Program-made: the position numbers and the translations under genes
Assembly (NCBI GenBank): GCA_955652585.1
Contig: CATPBF010000142.1
Location: forward strand, 1 to 6,206
Direction: 5' to 3'
DNA length: 6,206 nt
Source of the DNA: Candidatus Dormiibacterota bacterium
Lineage (GTDB): Bacteria > Chloroflexota > Dormibacteria > Dormibacterales > Dormibacteraceae
The notes under the pieces: model-generated
What the model was told of the DNA's origin: nothing
The model's input: only the letters and a program-made list of their open reading frames with translations
The model's database searches: none
Shown: piece after piece, positions 1-5,510 of the stretch
Layout: the number at the start of each line of letters is the position of its first letter
How positions within the stretch are numbered: position 1 is the first letter of the stretch

Positions 1-639
1 GCTCTTGACGACGCGGCAGTAGACGCCCATGCACGTATCGCTCATCTCGGTCAGGACGCGAAGCAGCTCGGGCGACGCCCTGGTCGTGTCCGGATCGCGC
101 GTGATGACGACGCAGCGCTCGCAGCGGCTGACGACCTCGAGCTCCGCTTCACCCGCACGGACCCGGCGGCCCAACCAGCGCAGCTCCTCCTCTGGCTCGA
201 GACCCTCGAGATAGAGGTTGGCGCGGAACCGGCGGCGGTCGACATCGACGCCGGCGGATAGCTCGAAGGTTGCCACCGTGGCGAGGTTCAAGACCAGCAC
301 TGGCGAGTCGTCGTGGTTGAGCCCGGCCCCTTCGCGCAGGGTCAGGGGCCGCGACGTCTCGGCGGCCAGGTCTGCGACCAGCCGGTCGTCGAGTCGGCGC
401 GTTTTGCCGCCCGGGGTCACGACCTGCACGCTGTTGCCAGCGAGACGTGCGCGGTAGGTCAGCAGCAGTTCCGCCTCGCGTGCCGTCAGCGGCTTGCCCG
501 CCCGGTTCGGCGTGCCGTCGATCAAGGCCCACCGGCGGTCGCCTTCCAGCCCGGTCTCGGCGATCCAGCACGACCCGAGGCGCTCGCCCGCCATCGATTT
601 GACTGGGTAGCGCCAGATCTCGGCAACTGTTCCGTGCAT
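1..639 (-). CDS. MOSC-domain protein (mARC/YcbX-like), C-terminus beyond window
   Basis: The minus-strand frame is open from an ATG at 639 to the window edge and gives 213 residues without a stop. Residues about 1-105 fit the MOSC N-terminal beta-barrel domain, with RYPVKSMAGE (10-19) and GLEGDRRWALID (30-41) matching the family's YPxKS and GL..DRRW..D signatures. Residues about 105-213 fit the MOSC domain itself: RFRANLYLEG (137-146) and C173-E-R-C176-VVITRDPDT, the motif whose second Cys binds molybdenum in mARC-type proteins. MOSC proteins carry molybdenum cofactor and often reduce N-hydroxylated compounds or transfer sulfur; the substrate here is unknown. An in-frame TAG lies a few codons upstream, which fixes the start at ATG 639 or a TTG two codons earlier. 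No Shine-Dalgarno is seen, and TAGTCT lies 6 nt before the ATG. Most members are 220-290 residues, so little should be missing. The family call is firm; the specific activity is open. Confidence 0.9.
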   Translation of the reverse strand, partial: MHGTVAEIWRYPVKSMAGERLGSCWIAETGLEGDRRWALIDGTPNRAGKPLTAREAELLLTYRARLAGNSVQVVTPGGKTRRLDDRLVADLAAETSRPLTLREGAGLNHDDSPVLVLNLATVATFELSAGVDVDRRRFRANLYLEGLEPEEELRWLGRRVRAGEAELEVVSRCERCVVITRDPDTTRASPELLRVLTEMSDTCMGVYCRVVKS

Positions 640-645
640 GGGCAA

Positions 646-651
646 AGACTA
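646..651 (-). promoter_or_regulatory. Putative -10 box for leaderless MOSC mRNA
   Basis: Read on the minus strand, TAGTCT is followed by six bases (TTGCCC) and then the ATG of the MOSC gene. TAnnnT placed 6-7 nt before a start codon is the classic layout for leaderless transcripts, whose first nucleotide is the start codon. No purine-rich ribosome-binding site is present. No good -35 hexamer is visible about 17 nt upstream. The call rests on spacing and on the matching box on the opposite strand. Confidence 0.45.
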
Positions 652-676
652 CCCGCGCCCATGCAACGATCCGCGG

Positions 677-748
677 TTAGGATCACGGCGTGACGGCGAG
701 CGACCAGCCTTTCTACGAGCGGTTGACGGCCCGCGACGCGTGGTTCTT
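677..748 (+). repeat. Direct repeat, copy 1: duplicated promoter and 5' end of WS/DGAT gene
   Basis: These 72 bases align without gaps to 879-950, offset by 202 bp, with three mismatches (678 T/C, 682 A/T, 721 G/C). The copy covers the putative -10 box, the GTG start and the first 19 complete codons of the acyltransferase gene. Identity ends abruptly after TTCTT. Upstream of 677 similarity drops quickly. The low divergence points to a recent event or to selection. Confidence 0.9.
678..683 (+). promoter_or_regulatory. Putative -10 box in front of the first (truncated) WS/DGAT start
   Basis: TAGGAT is followed by CACGGC and then a GTG at 690, the same TAnnnT-N6-start arrangement seen for the divergent MOSC gene. 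This is probably the original leaderless promoter of the acyltransferase gene. In the downstream repeat copy the aligned hexamer (880-885) reads CAGGTT and has lost the first conserved T. Transcription of the intact gene may therefore still start here, about 200 nt upstream of its coding start. Confidence 0.4.
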
Positions 749-818
749 AGCGCGAGGGGGATCAAGATCCCCCTTGCGGGGAACCCCCTCTCCTGGCCAC
801 GGTGGGCAGACGCAGTGA
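690..818 (+). pseudogene. 5' remnant of a WS/DGAT gene (42-codon ORF)
   Basis: A GTG at 690 opens a frame whose first 20 residues match the N-terminus of the intact acyltransferase downstream, except for Arg in place of Pro at residue 11. The frame then runs into the 130-bp insert, encodes about 22 unrelated residues rich in Arg, Gly, Pro and Ser, and stops at TGA 816-818. It lies 202 bp upstream of the real start, which is not a multiple of three, so it cannot be an in-frame extension. It is most simply a broken copy left by an insertion or duplication. Because the better -10 box precedes it, it could still be translated as a short leader peptide ahead of the intact gene. Nothing in it suggests an independent function. 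Confidence 0.7.
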
Positions 819-878
819 ACAAAGTTGCGGCTGAGCGGAGCTCGGCCGCCCTGGCAACGTCAGCATCGAAAGCTGCCA
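749..878. repeat. 130-bp hairpin-containing insert between the two repeat copies
   Basis: This segment lies exactly between the two 72-bp direct repeats and matches neither neighbouring gene. Its left end is strongly palindromic (see 754-790). The rest (about 791-878) has no clear coding signal; a short inverted pair, TGGCA at 852-856 and TGCCA at 874-878, ends at the right boundary. Its size and hairpin make it a candidate non-autonomous repeat element, but no transposase is present and the flanking repeats are far longer than a normal target-site duplication. Whether it recurs elsewhere in the genome cannot be seen here. Confidence 0.5.
754..790. repeat. Nested palindrome with two alternative hairpins
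   Basis: AGGGGGATC (755-763) is the exact reverse complement of GATCCCCCT (766-774), separated by only two bases; a physical hairpin would probably open to a loop of about six. GAGGGGG (754-760) can pair instead with CCCCCTC (784-790). The two structures are mutually exclusive. No T-run follows, so this does not look like an intrinsic terminator. If transcribed, it would sit in the 5' leader of the acyltransferase mRNA. Confidence 0.75.
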
Positions 879-950
879 TCAGGTTCACGGCGTGACGGCG
901 AGCGACCAGCCTTTCTACGAGCCGTTGACGGCCCGCGACGCGTGGTTCTT
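879..950 (+). repeat. Direct repeat, copy 2: start region of intact WS/DGAT gene
   Basis: This is the downstream partner of 677-748, with 69 of 72 positions identical. It contains the GTG start at 892 and the first codons of the intact gene. Reading continues smoothly into the acyltransferase after 950, so this copy belongs to the functional gene. Its -10-like hexamer (CAGGTT) is poorer than that of copy 1. Confidence 0.9.
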
Positions 951-2298
951 GTATGCCGAACGGCCGCAAACCCCGCTCGACCTCGGCACCGTCTACGTAT
1001 TCGAAGGTGAGTCGCAGCTTCCGGGCGGGCGCGGCGCCCTCGGGGTCGAGCAGACGGTCCGGGAGCGCATCCACCTCGTCCCCCGATACCGCCAGCGCAT
1101 CCACCGGGTCCCTCTCAACCTCGCCCACCCGGTTTGGGTCGACGATCCGCATTTCGACCTCGGCGCCCACATTCGCCGCGAGGTTCTCGCTCCTCCCAGC
1201 GACGGCGCCACCCTCCGCAGGCTGGTGATGCGCATCCTTGCGAGGCCGCTCGACATGCGCCGGCCGCTGTGGGAGATGACTATCGTCACGGGGCTGCGCG
1301 GAGGGCGGGTCGTGATCGTCAATCGTGCGCACCACGCCATGGTCGACGGCGTGTCCAGCCTCGACATCCTCACGCTGTTGCTGGACACGACGCCCGAGGG
1401 ATACACGCCCGAACCGCCCGCTGAAGAATGGAAGCCTCGACCCGAGCCGTCCAACTGGCAGTTGATCCGGCCGATGCTGTGGGATTTCAGAGCCACCGCG
1501 AAATCCGATCGTTCGAGGATGCCCGCCATCTGGAACACAACCCACTTGCCCTGGACAGGCGTGCTCAACGTAGTGCGCAAGACAGTGACGCCGCGGCCTG
1601 ACCTCTTCTTCAATCGCAAGATCGGACCGCAGCGCACCGGTCGCGGGCTGAAGGTGCCGCTATCGGCGTTCAAAGCACTGAAGGACCGTTTTGGATGCAC
1701 CGTCAACGATGCAGTCCTCGCCGTGGTCTCGGAAGCGCTGCACCGCTGGTTCAATAGCAGGGGCGAGGCCGTACCCGAGACGGTAAGGGTGTTCTGTCCC
1801 GTGAGCGTCCGCGGGGATGACTCGCGAGGTCGCATCGGCAACCAGATCAGCGGCATGGTCCTCGAGCTGCCGACAGGCGACCTGACCATCGAAGAACGCC
1901 TCCGTCGGATAAAGGTCACTACTGGCGACCTGAAGCGCACGCGCCAGGCGGTCGCGGCCGACAAGCTGGCAGGACTCGCGGATTGGGCGCCCCCCTCCCT
2001 GCTCGTGCTCGCGGGCCGGCTCATGTCCAATCCACAAGCAGGCGCGAACATCAACGTCACCAACATTCCCGGGCCACAGTTCCCGCTTTATTCCGGCGGC
2101 GCTCAACTCCTCGAGGTTTGGCCGTTCGCTCCGCTGTATCCGTCGATGGGCCTCGGCGTCGCCATCGTGTCATACAACGGTGATGCGTACTTCGGTCTCA
2201 CCGCCGACCCCGGCGTCGTCCCTGACGTTGAGGAATTCACCGCGCGGCTCCGCGAAGCGGCCGCGGAGTGCACCGCGCTGGCTACTCGCTCAGCGTAA
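892..2298 (+). CDS. Wax ester synthase / diacylglycerol O-acyltransferase (WS/DGAT)
   Basis: The 468-residue product is a complete bacterial WS/DGAT, close to the usual 450-490. These enzymes transfer a fatty acyl group from acyl-CoA to a long-chain alcohol or diacylglycerol, making wax ester or triacylglycerol at the cytoplasmic membrane. The catalytic motif HHAMVDG is at 147-153, with His148 the expected base. PLWE (125-128), VNDAVLA (271-277) and NVTNIPGP (388-395) match other conserved blocks of the family. The N-terminus (LTARDAWFLYAE, 12-23) matches the family's opening. A GTG at 892 is the best start: an in-frame TGA lies upstream at 832-834 and the same GTG is preserved in the upstream repeat. 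No strong Shine-Dalgarno is present. The gene's 5' end is duplicated upstream. Its last 17 bp overlap the convergent peptidase gene. Preference between wax and triacylglycerol cannot be read from sequence. Confidence 0.95.
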   Translation: MTASDQPFYEPLTARDAWFLYAERPQTPLDLGTVYVFEGESQLPGGRGALGVEQTVRERIHLVPRYRQRIHRVPLNLAHPVWVDDPHFDLGAHIRREVLAPPSDGATLRRLVMRILARPLDMRRPLWEMTIVTGLRGGRVVIVNRAHHAMVDGVSSLDILTLLLDTTPEGYTPEPPAEEWKPRPEPSNWQLIRPMLWDFRATAKSDRSRMPAIWNTTHLPWTGVLNVVRKTVTPRPDLFFNRKIGPQRTGRGLKVPLSAFKALKDRFGCTVNDAVLAVVSEALHRWFNSRGEAVPETVRVFCPVSVRGDDSRGRIGNQISGMVLELPTGDLTIEERLRRIKVTTGDLKRTRQAVAADKLAGLADWAPPSLLVLAGRLMSNPQAGANINVTNIPGPQFPLYSGGAQLLEVWPFAPLYPSMGLGVAIVSYNGDAYFGLTADPGVVPDVEEFTARLREAAAECTALATRSA

Positions 2299-5200
2299 AG
2301 CGCATCGTGTTCTGCCCGATGGCGATGAGGTCGCCGTCGGACAGCTGCCTTTCGATCACCGGCTCGCCGTTGACCAGCGTGCCGTTGGTGCTGCCGAGAT
2401 CGCTGATCCAGAACGCGCCCGCGCGCATCTCGATGCGGCCGTGCCGGCCGGAAGTGGCGGGGTCACTGACAACGACGTCGTTGTCCGGAGCACGGCCGAC
2501 GGTGACCATTTCATTGGGCAGCGCGACGACCCGTCCCGCGAAGGGACCGGTCTCGAAGCTGAGCTTCGCAGCGAAAGTCTCGCCGGCCGCGATGGCCTCG
2601 GGTGACATGGCCGATAGGGAAACCGTCCGCCTGCTTTCCGAGGGAATGTCCGCGGGCTGCCAGGCCGGGATGATCGAGGTGGCCGGTTCGCCCGAATCGG
2701 TCTGGCCGTTTTCCTGCAGCCCGGGGTTGGTAGGCCACCGGAGCATGGTCGCCTTCACGTCGGACACCGGCGGCGGCACGGTGGCCTGAGCGGATGCGAC
2801 CGGCTCGGGTTCCGGCGGGGCCGGCTCTGCCGCCTGTTCCTCGAATGCAGGTTGCGGTTCCGGCTCGACGACCTCAGCCACCGGTTCTGGTTCCGGCTCG
2901 ACGACCTCAGCCACCGGCCCGGGTTCTGGCTCGGACGGGGCGGCTTCTGCCTCAAGCGGCTCGGGTTCCGACGCCATGACCACCGTTTCTGGTTCTGGCT
3001 CTGGCTCCGCATCGACGGCCTCGGTGGCTTCCGCGCTTGGCTCGGGCGGCACCGTGGCCAGCTCCGGCGGCGCCACAGGCTCCGGTTCAGGGAAGAAAGG
3101 CACGAAGGCCTCGACCGGTTGGTCTTCGACCGCGACCGGTTCCGGGGGCGGCTCCGGTAGAAGTTCTGCCTCGAAATCTTCGACCTCCGCCGCGGGTTCG
3201 GGTTCCGGCTGGGCCGGCTCCACCTCCAGATCGGCGGGTTCCGCGGCCGCCGGGGGCGCTTCAGCCTGAACCTCCGGCAGGGTTTCGAGCACGGCGGTCG
3301 GGGTCGAATCGGCGGTAGACGGCTCGGGCATTCGCGTGGTGTCGAGAACCGCGGTGGGGGCGGTCAATCCCTCGCGCGCATCGGCTGCCTCTCCGTCGCG
3401 CTGCACCGGCAGCACCTGCGTGTCCACTTCCGCGGTCTTCTCAACCGACATGGTGCCCAGGAATCGCTCGTACCAGCCGGCGATGCGCTGGAGGCGCTCG
3501 ACGCGGCGATCGGGCCGGCCGTTGCGCGAAATGTCGTGCGACTCCTCGGGGAAGCGCACCATCTCGACTGTCTTGCCAAGGAAGCGCATAGCCCCGAAGA
3601 GCTCTTCGGATTGCGAGATCGCGGTGCGCAGGTCCATCTCGCCGCATGTGAGCAGCAAGGGAGTCTGGATGTTCTGCACGTATCGGATGGGCGATCGCTT
3701 CCAGAGCTCGTCCTGGTCTGGCCAAGGCGGCGAGCCGAGCTCCAGGGCGCCCCAGAGGACGATGTCGTGCTGGGCGTATTCGCTCACGAGGTTCGAGATC
3801 GAGCGCATCGCCACCGCGGCTGAGAACCGGTTGGTCTGCCCGATCACCCAGTTCGTCATGTAGCCGCCGTAGGAACCGCCGCCGATGCCCATGCGGCTCA
3901 CGTCGACGCTGCCTGTCGTTTCGATGGCCTGGTCCAGCGAGGTCATCAGATCGAGGTAATCCTTCCCGCCCCAGTCACGGACGACCTGACGCCGGAAAAA
4001 CTCGCCGTATCCATCGGAGCCGCGCGGGTTGATGTACAGGACCATGTAGCCCATGCCGGCAAGGATTTGGAGCTCGTGGAAGAACGCCCACCCGTACTGG
4101 CCGTGCGGACCGCCGTGGACCTCCAGCACGAGGGGATACCGGCGGTTCGAGTCGAAATGGTCGGGGCGCAGAAGCCAGCCCTCGACCACCCAGCCGTCCG
4201 GCGCGGTGAACGATTGGCGCTCCGGCTGGGCGACGTAGCGCTCGTGAAGCCAGGGGTTCAGGTCTGTGATGCGCGCTTCGGCGCCCTGGGTGAACATGTG
4301 CAGCTCGCCCGGGTTGGTCGTGTCCGATGCGCAGAACGCGACGACACCCGCGGCGATGTCGAAATCGTAGATGCGCCGCTGGCCGCCGACCTCAGGCCGG
4401 ACACCGCCTTCGAGGTCGCACGAGTACACCGAGGCCACACCCGGCCCACTGGACTGGAAGTAGACCCGCTCGCCGTCGGCGGACCACACCAGGCGCGTGC
4501 CGTGGCCCGCGCGCATGTCGGTGATGATGCTGTCGCCCACCGATTGGTCCAGCCCGATCGTGAGGCACCGCTGGTCGCCGCCACCCGACGGGACGATCCA
4601 CAACCGCTCCACTAGGCCCGCTTCGAGCCCGTTGGGGGAGATGAACGCGATCAGGTCGCCGCGCGGAGACCATGCCGGTGAAGCGAGATAAAAGCCGCCG
4701 GCAAGCCGAGAGCGCTTGCCTGCCAGGTCGACGACATAGAGGTTGAGAGCCCGTTGCAGGTCGGCGTTGGGTTCCGAGTTGCCCGCGATCACGAGCTGCT
4801 TGCCGTCTGGCGACCAGTCGAAGCCGGAAACGTCCCAGGCGCCGCTGGTCAGCTGCGTAACGTCGCCGCCGGTTGCGGGCACTACGAACAGATGGTGATA
4901 CCGGCCGTCGACGAAGCCCTGGCCGTCGTGCTTGTAGTCGAGGCGGCGGGCAATTCGGGCGATGGGAGCGCGCCGCAGCTGCTCCTTGCTCTCGGGTGGA
5001 CGAGGGTCGTCCACGACAGCGCCCGGGTCGCTCACGACCGTGCCGATGAAAGCGATCTGGCTTCCGTCGGGAGACCAGAGCGGGCTGCTCGCCCCTTCGG
5101 TCAGCGTGGTGACCGGGCGGGCGTCGCCGGGACTCGCCATGTCGAGGACGAAGACCTGGTCCACGGGGCCGCGCCGGCTGACGAAGGCTACGCGCCGACC

Positions 5201-5422
5201 GTCAGGAGACCATTCCGGCGAGTGATCGCGCCGCGGCCCCGCGGTCGCGTCCACCGGCTCGGGCTCGAGCAGGCGCCTGACCACGATCCGGCTGCGGTTC
5301 TGGCGCGCCTCGCCATCAGCCCAGCTCAGCTGGTAGGCGACGCGCTCCCCGTCCCGGCTCAGCCGGACGTGGTCGATCCAGCGAAAACGGTAGAGATCCT
5401 CGGGAACAATCGGAGCGGGCAT
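2282..5422 (-). CDS. S9 (prolyl oligopeptidase family) peptidase fused to a C-terminal FHA domain
   Basis: The product is 1046 residues. Residues 1 to about 390 form a WD40-like (PD40) beta-propeller, with WSPDG-type repeats near 19-32, 68-84, 114-128, 201-215, 249-263 and 311-325. Residues about 400-656 are the S9 alpha/beta-hydrolase: HGGPH (436-440), nucleophile Ser517 in GGGSYGG, Asp597 in CGEMDLR and His629 in EESHD complete the triad of an acylaminoacyl-peptidase-like enzyme. WYERFLG (650-656) is where such proteins normally end. Here a roughly 295-residue Pro/Glu-rich linker follows, then an FHA domain (about 952-1046). No signal peptide or membrane helix is seen, so a cytoplasmic location is inferred. 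The frame is open upstream to an ATG at 5698, but that would overlap the divergent gene, and only ATG 5422 matches the family's opening (PEDLYRFR). The likely role is cleavage of short peptides, with phosphothreonine-dependent targeting or control; that link is inference. Confidence 0.92.
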   Translation of the reverse strand: MPAPIVPEDLYRFRWIDHVRLSRDGERVAYQLSWADGEARQNRSRIVVRRLLEPEPVDATAGPRRDHSPEWSPDGRRVAFVSRRGPVDQVFVLDMASPGDARPVTTLTEGASSPLWSPDGSQIAFIGTVVSDPGAVVDDPRPPESKEQLRRAPIARIARRLDYKHDGQGFVDGRYHHLFVVPATGGDVTQLTSGAWDVSGFDWSPDGKQLVIAGNSEPNADLQRALNLYVVDLAGKRSRLAGGFYLASPAWSPRGDLIAFISPNGLEAGLVERLWIVPSGGGDQRCLTIGLDQSVGDSIITDMRAGHGTRLVWSADGERVYFQSSGPGVASVYSCDLEGGVRPEVGGQRRIYDFDIAAGVVAFCASDTTNPGELHMFTQGAEARITDLNPWLHERYVAQPERQSFTAPDGWVVEGWLLRPDHFDSNRRYPLVLEVHGGPHGQYGWAFFHELQILAGMGYMVLYINPRGSDGYGEFFRRQVVRDWGGKDYLDLMTSLDQAIETTGSVDVSRMGIGGGSYGGYMTNWVIGQTNRFSAAVAMRSISNLVSEYAQHDIVLWGALELGSPPWPDQDELWKRSPIRYVQNIQTPLLLTCGEMDLRTAISQSEELFGAMRFLGKTVEMVRFPEESHDISRNGRPDRRVERLQRIAGWYERFLGTMSVEKTAEVDTQVLPVQRDGEAADAREGLTAPTAVLDTTRMPEPSTADSTPTAVLETLPEVQAEAPPAAAEPADLEVEPAQPEPEPAAEVEDFEAELLPEPPPEPVAVEDQPVEAFVPFFPEPEPVAPPELATVPPEPSAEATEAVDAEPEPEPETVVMASEPEPLEAEAAPSEPEPGPVAEVVEPEPEPVAEVVEPEPQPAFEEQAAEPAPPEPEPVASAQATVPPPVSDVKATMLRWPTNPGLQENGQTDSGEPATSIIPAWQPADIPSESRRTVSLSAMSPEAIAAGETFAAKLSFETGPFAGRVVALPNEMVTVGRAPDNDVVVSDPATSGRHGRIEMRAGAFWISDLGSTNGTLVNGEPVIERQLSDGDLIAIGQNTMRFTLSE
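2285..2569 (-). other. FHA (phosphothreonine-binding) domain of the S9 fusion
   Basis: Residues about 952-1046 carry the full FHA signature: G976-R977, S991-x-x-H994, LGSTNGT (1009-1015) and N1018-G1019. These include the Arg, Ser and Asn that normally contact phosphothreonine in FHA domains, so binding is probably intact. In bacteria such domains read the output of Ser/Thr kinases of the PknB type. No kinase or phosphatase is encoded in this window. Confidence 0.9.
2573..3454 (-). other. Disordered Pro/Glu-rich linker of the S9 fusion
   Basis: Residues 657-950 join the hydrolase to the FHA domain. The core, about 697-876, is dominated by Pro, Glu, Ala and Val with recurrent EPEP and PEPEP runs, and is strongly acidic and predicted to be disordered. 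Near its start, two similar Thr motifs occur 19 residues apart: PTAVLDT (689-695) and PTAVLET (708-714). The reading frame is intact throughout, with no stop between the enzyme and the FHA domain. Confidence 0.85.
2856..2921 (-). repeat. 33-bp tandem repeat (two units) inside the linker
   Basis: Units 2856-2888 and 2889-2921 share an identical 29-bp run at their left ends and differ at three of the last four positions. They encode PVAEVVEPEPE and PVAEVVEPEPQ (residues 836-846 and 847-857). The period is a multiple of three, so gain or loss of units keeps the frame. This points to linker growth by slippage. Confidence 0.85.
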
Positions 5423-5433
5423 CCGGTAAGCCG

Positions 5434-5439
5434 ATTTAA
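5434..5439 (-). promoter_or_regulatory. Putative -10 box for the S9-FHA gene
   Basis: On the minus strand TTAAAT (5 of 6 to TATAAT) lies 11 nt before the ATG at 5422. It would place the start of transcription only a few bases before the ATG. This fits the absence of a Shine-Dalgarno. The hexamer about 17 nt upstream (TACAAA) is a poor -35, so this is a tentative call. Confidence 0.3.
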
Positions 5440-5468
5440 GCAGCAAAGCGCGTCGGTTTGTACGCTCC

Positions 5469-5490
5469 TTGACTGACCGCGACGTATCTT
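5469..5490 (+). promoter_or_regulatory. Possible promoter elements for the molybdopterin oxidoreductase
   Basis: TTGACT (5469-5474) is a 5-of-6 match to the -35 consensus and TATCTT (5485-5490) fits the TAnnnT -10 pattern. They are only 10 bp apart, so they cannot act as one ordinary sigma-70 pair. TATCTT alone would give a leader of about 14 nt before the ATG at 5511. The 88-bp divergent region must hold promoters for both genes; the exact assignment is uncertain. Confidence 0.25.
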
Positions 5491-5510
5491 CAGTTCGTAT
5501 CTCAACCTTG

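Noticed and set aside
149..571. 140-codon minus-strand ORF
   Set aside because: It is the wrong frame of the MOSC gene. The true frame has no stop inside the window and shows the MOSC motifs.
754..790. Intrinsic terminator
   Set aside because: The hairpin is strong, but no T-run follows and it lies upstream of a gene, not after one.
677..950. CRISPR-like repeat-spacer unit
   Set aside because: There are only two copies, 72 bp long, and the repeat encodes the start of a gene. There is no array and no cas gene.
649..1545. 298-codon minus-strand ORF crossing the insert and the WS/DGAT start
   Set aside because: It spans both repeat copies and the insert antisense to real coding sequence. It shows no recognisable domain.
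993..2066. 357-codon minus-strand ORF
   Set aside because: It is antisense to the WS/DGAT gene, its sequence is rich in Arg and Ser with no domain, and the plus frame carries all the conserved motifs.
2852..3318. Plus-strand repetitive ORFs rich in Gly/Ser or Arg opposite the linker
   Set aside because: They are complements of the Pro/Glu repeat codons and show no independent coding signal.
4754..5476. 240-codon plus-strand ORF antisense to the S9 gene
   Set aside because: It lies opposite the clearly homologous beta-propeller coding region and resembles no known family. It is a shadow frame of high-GC coding DNA.
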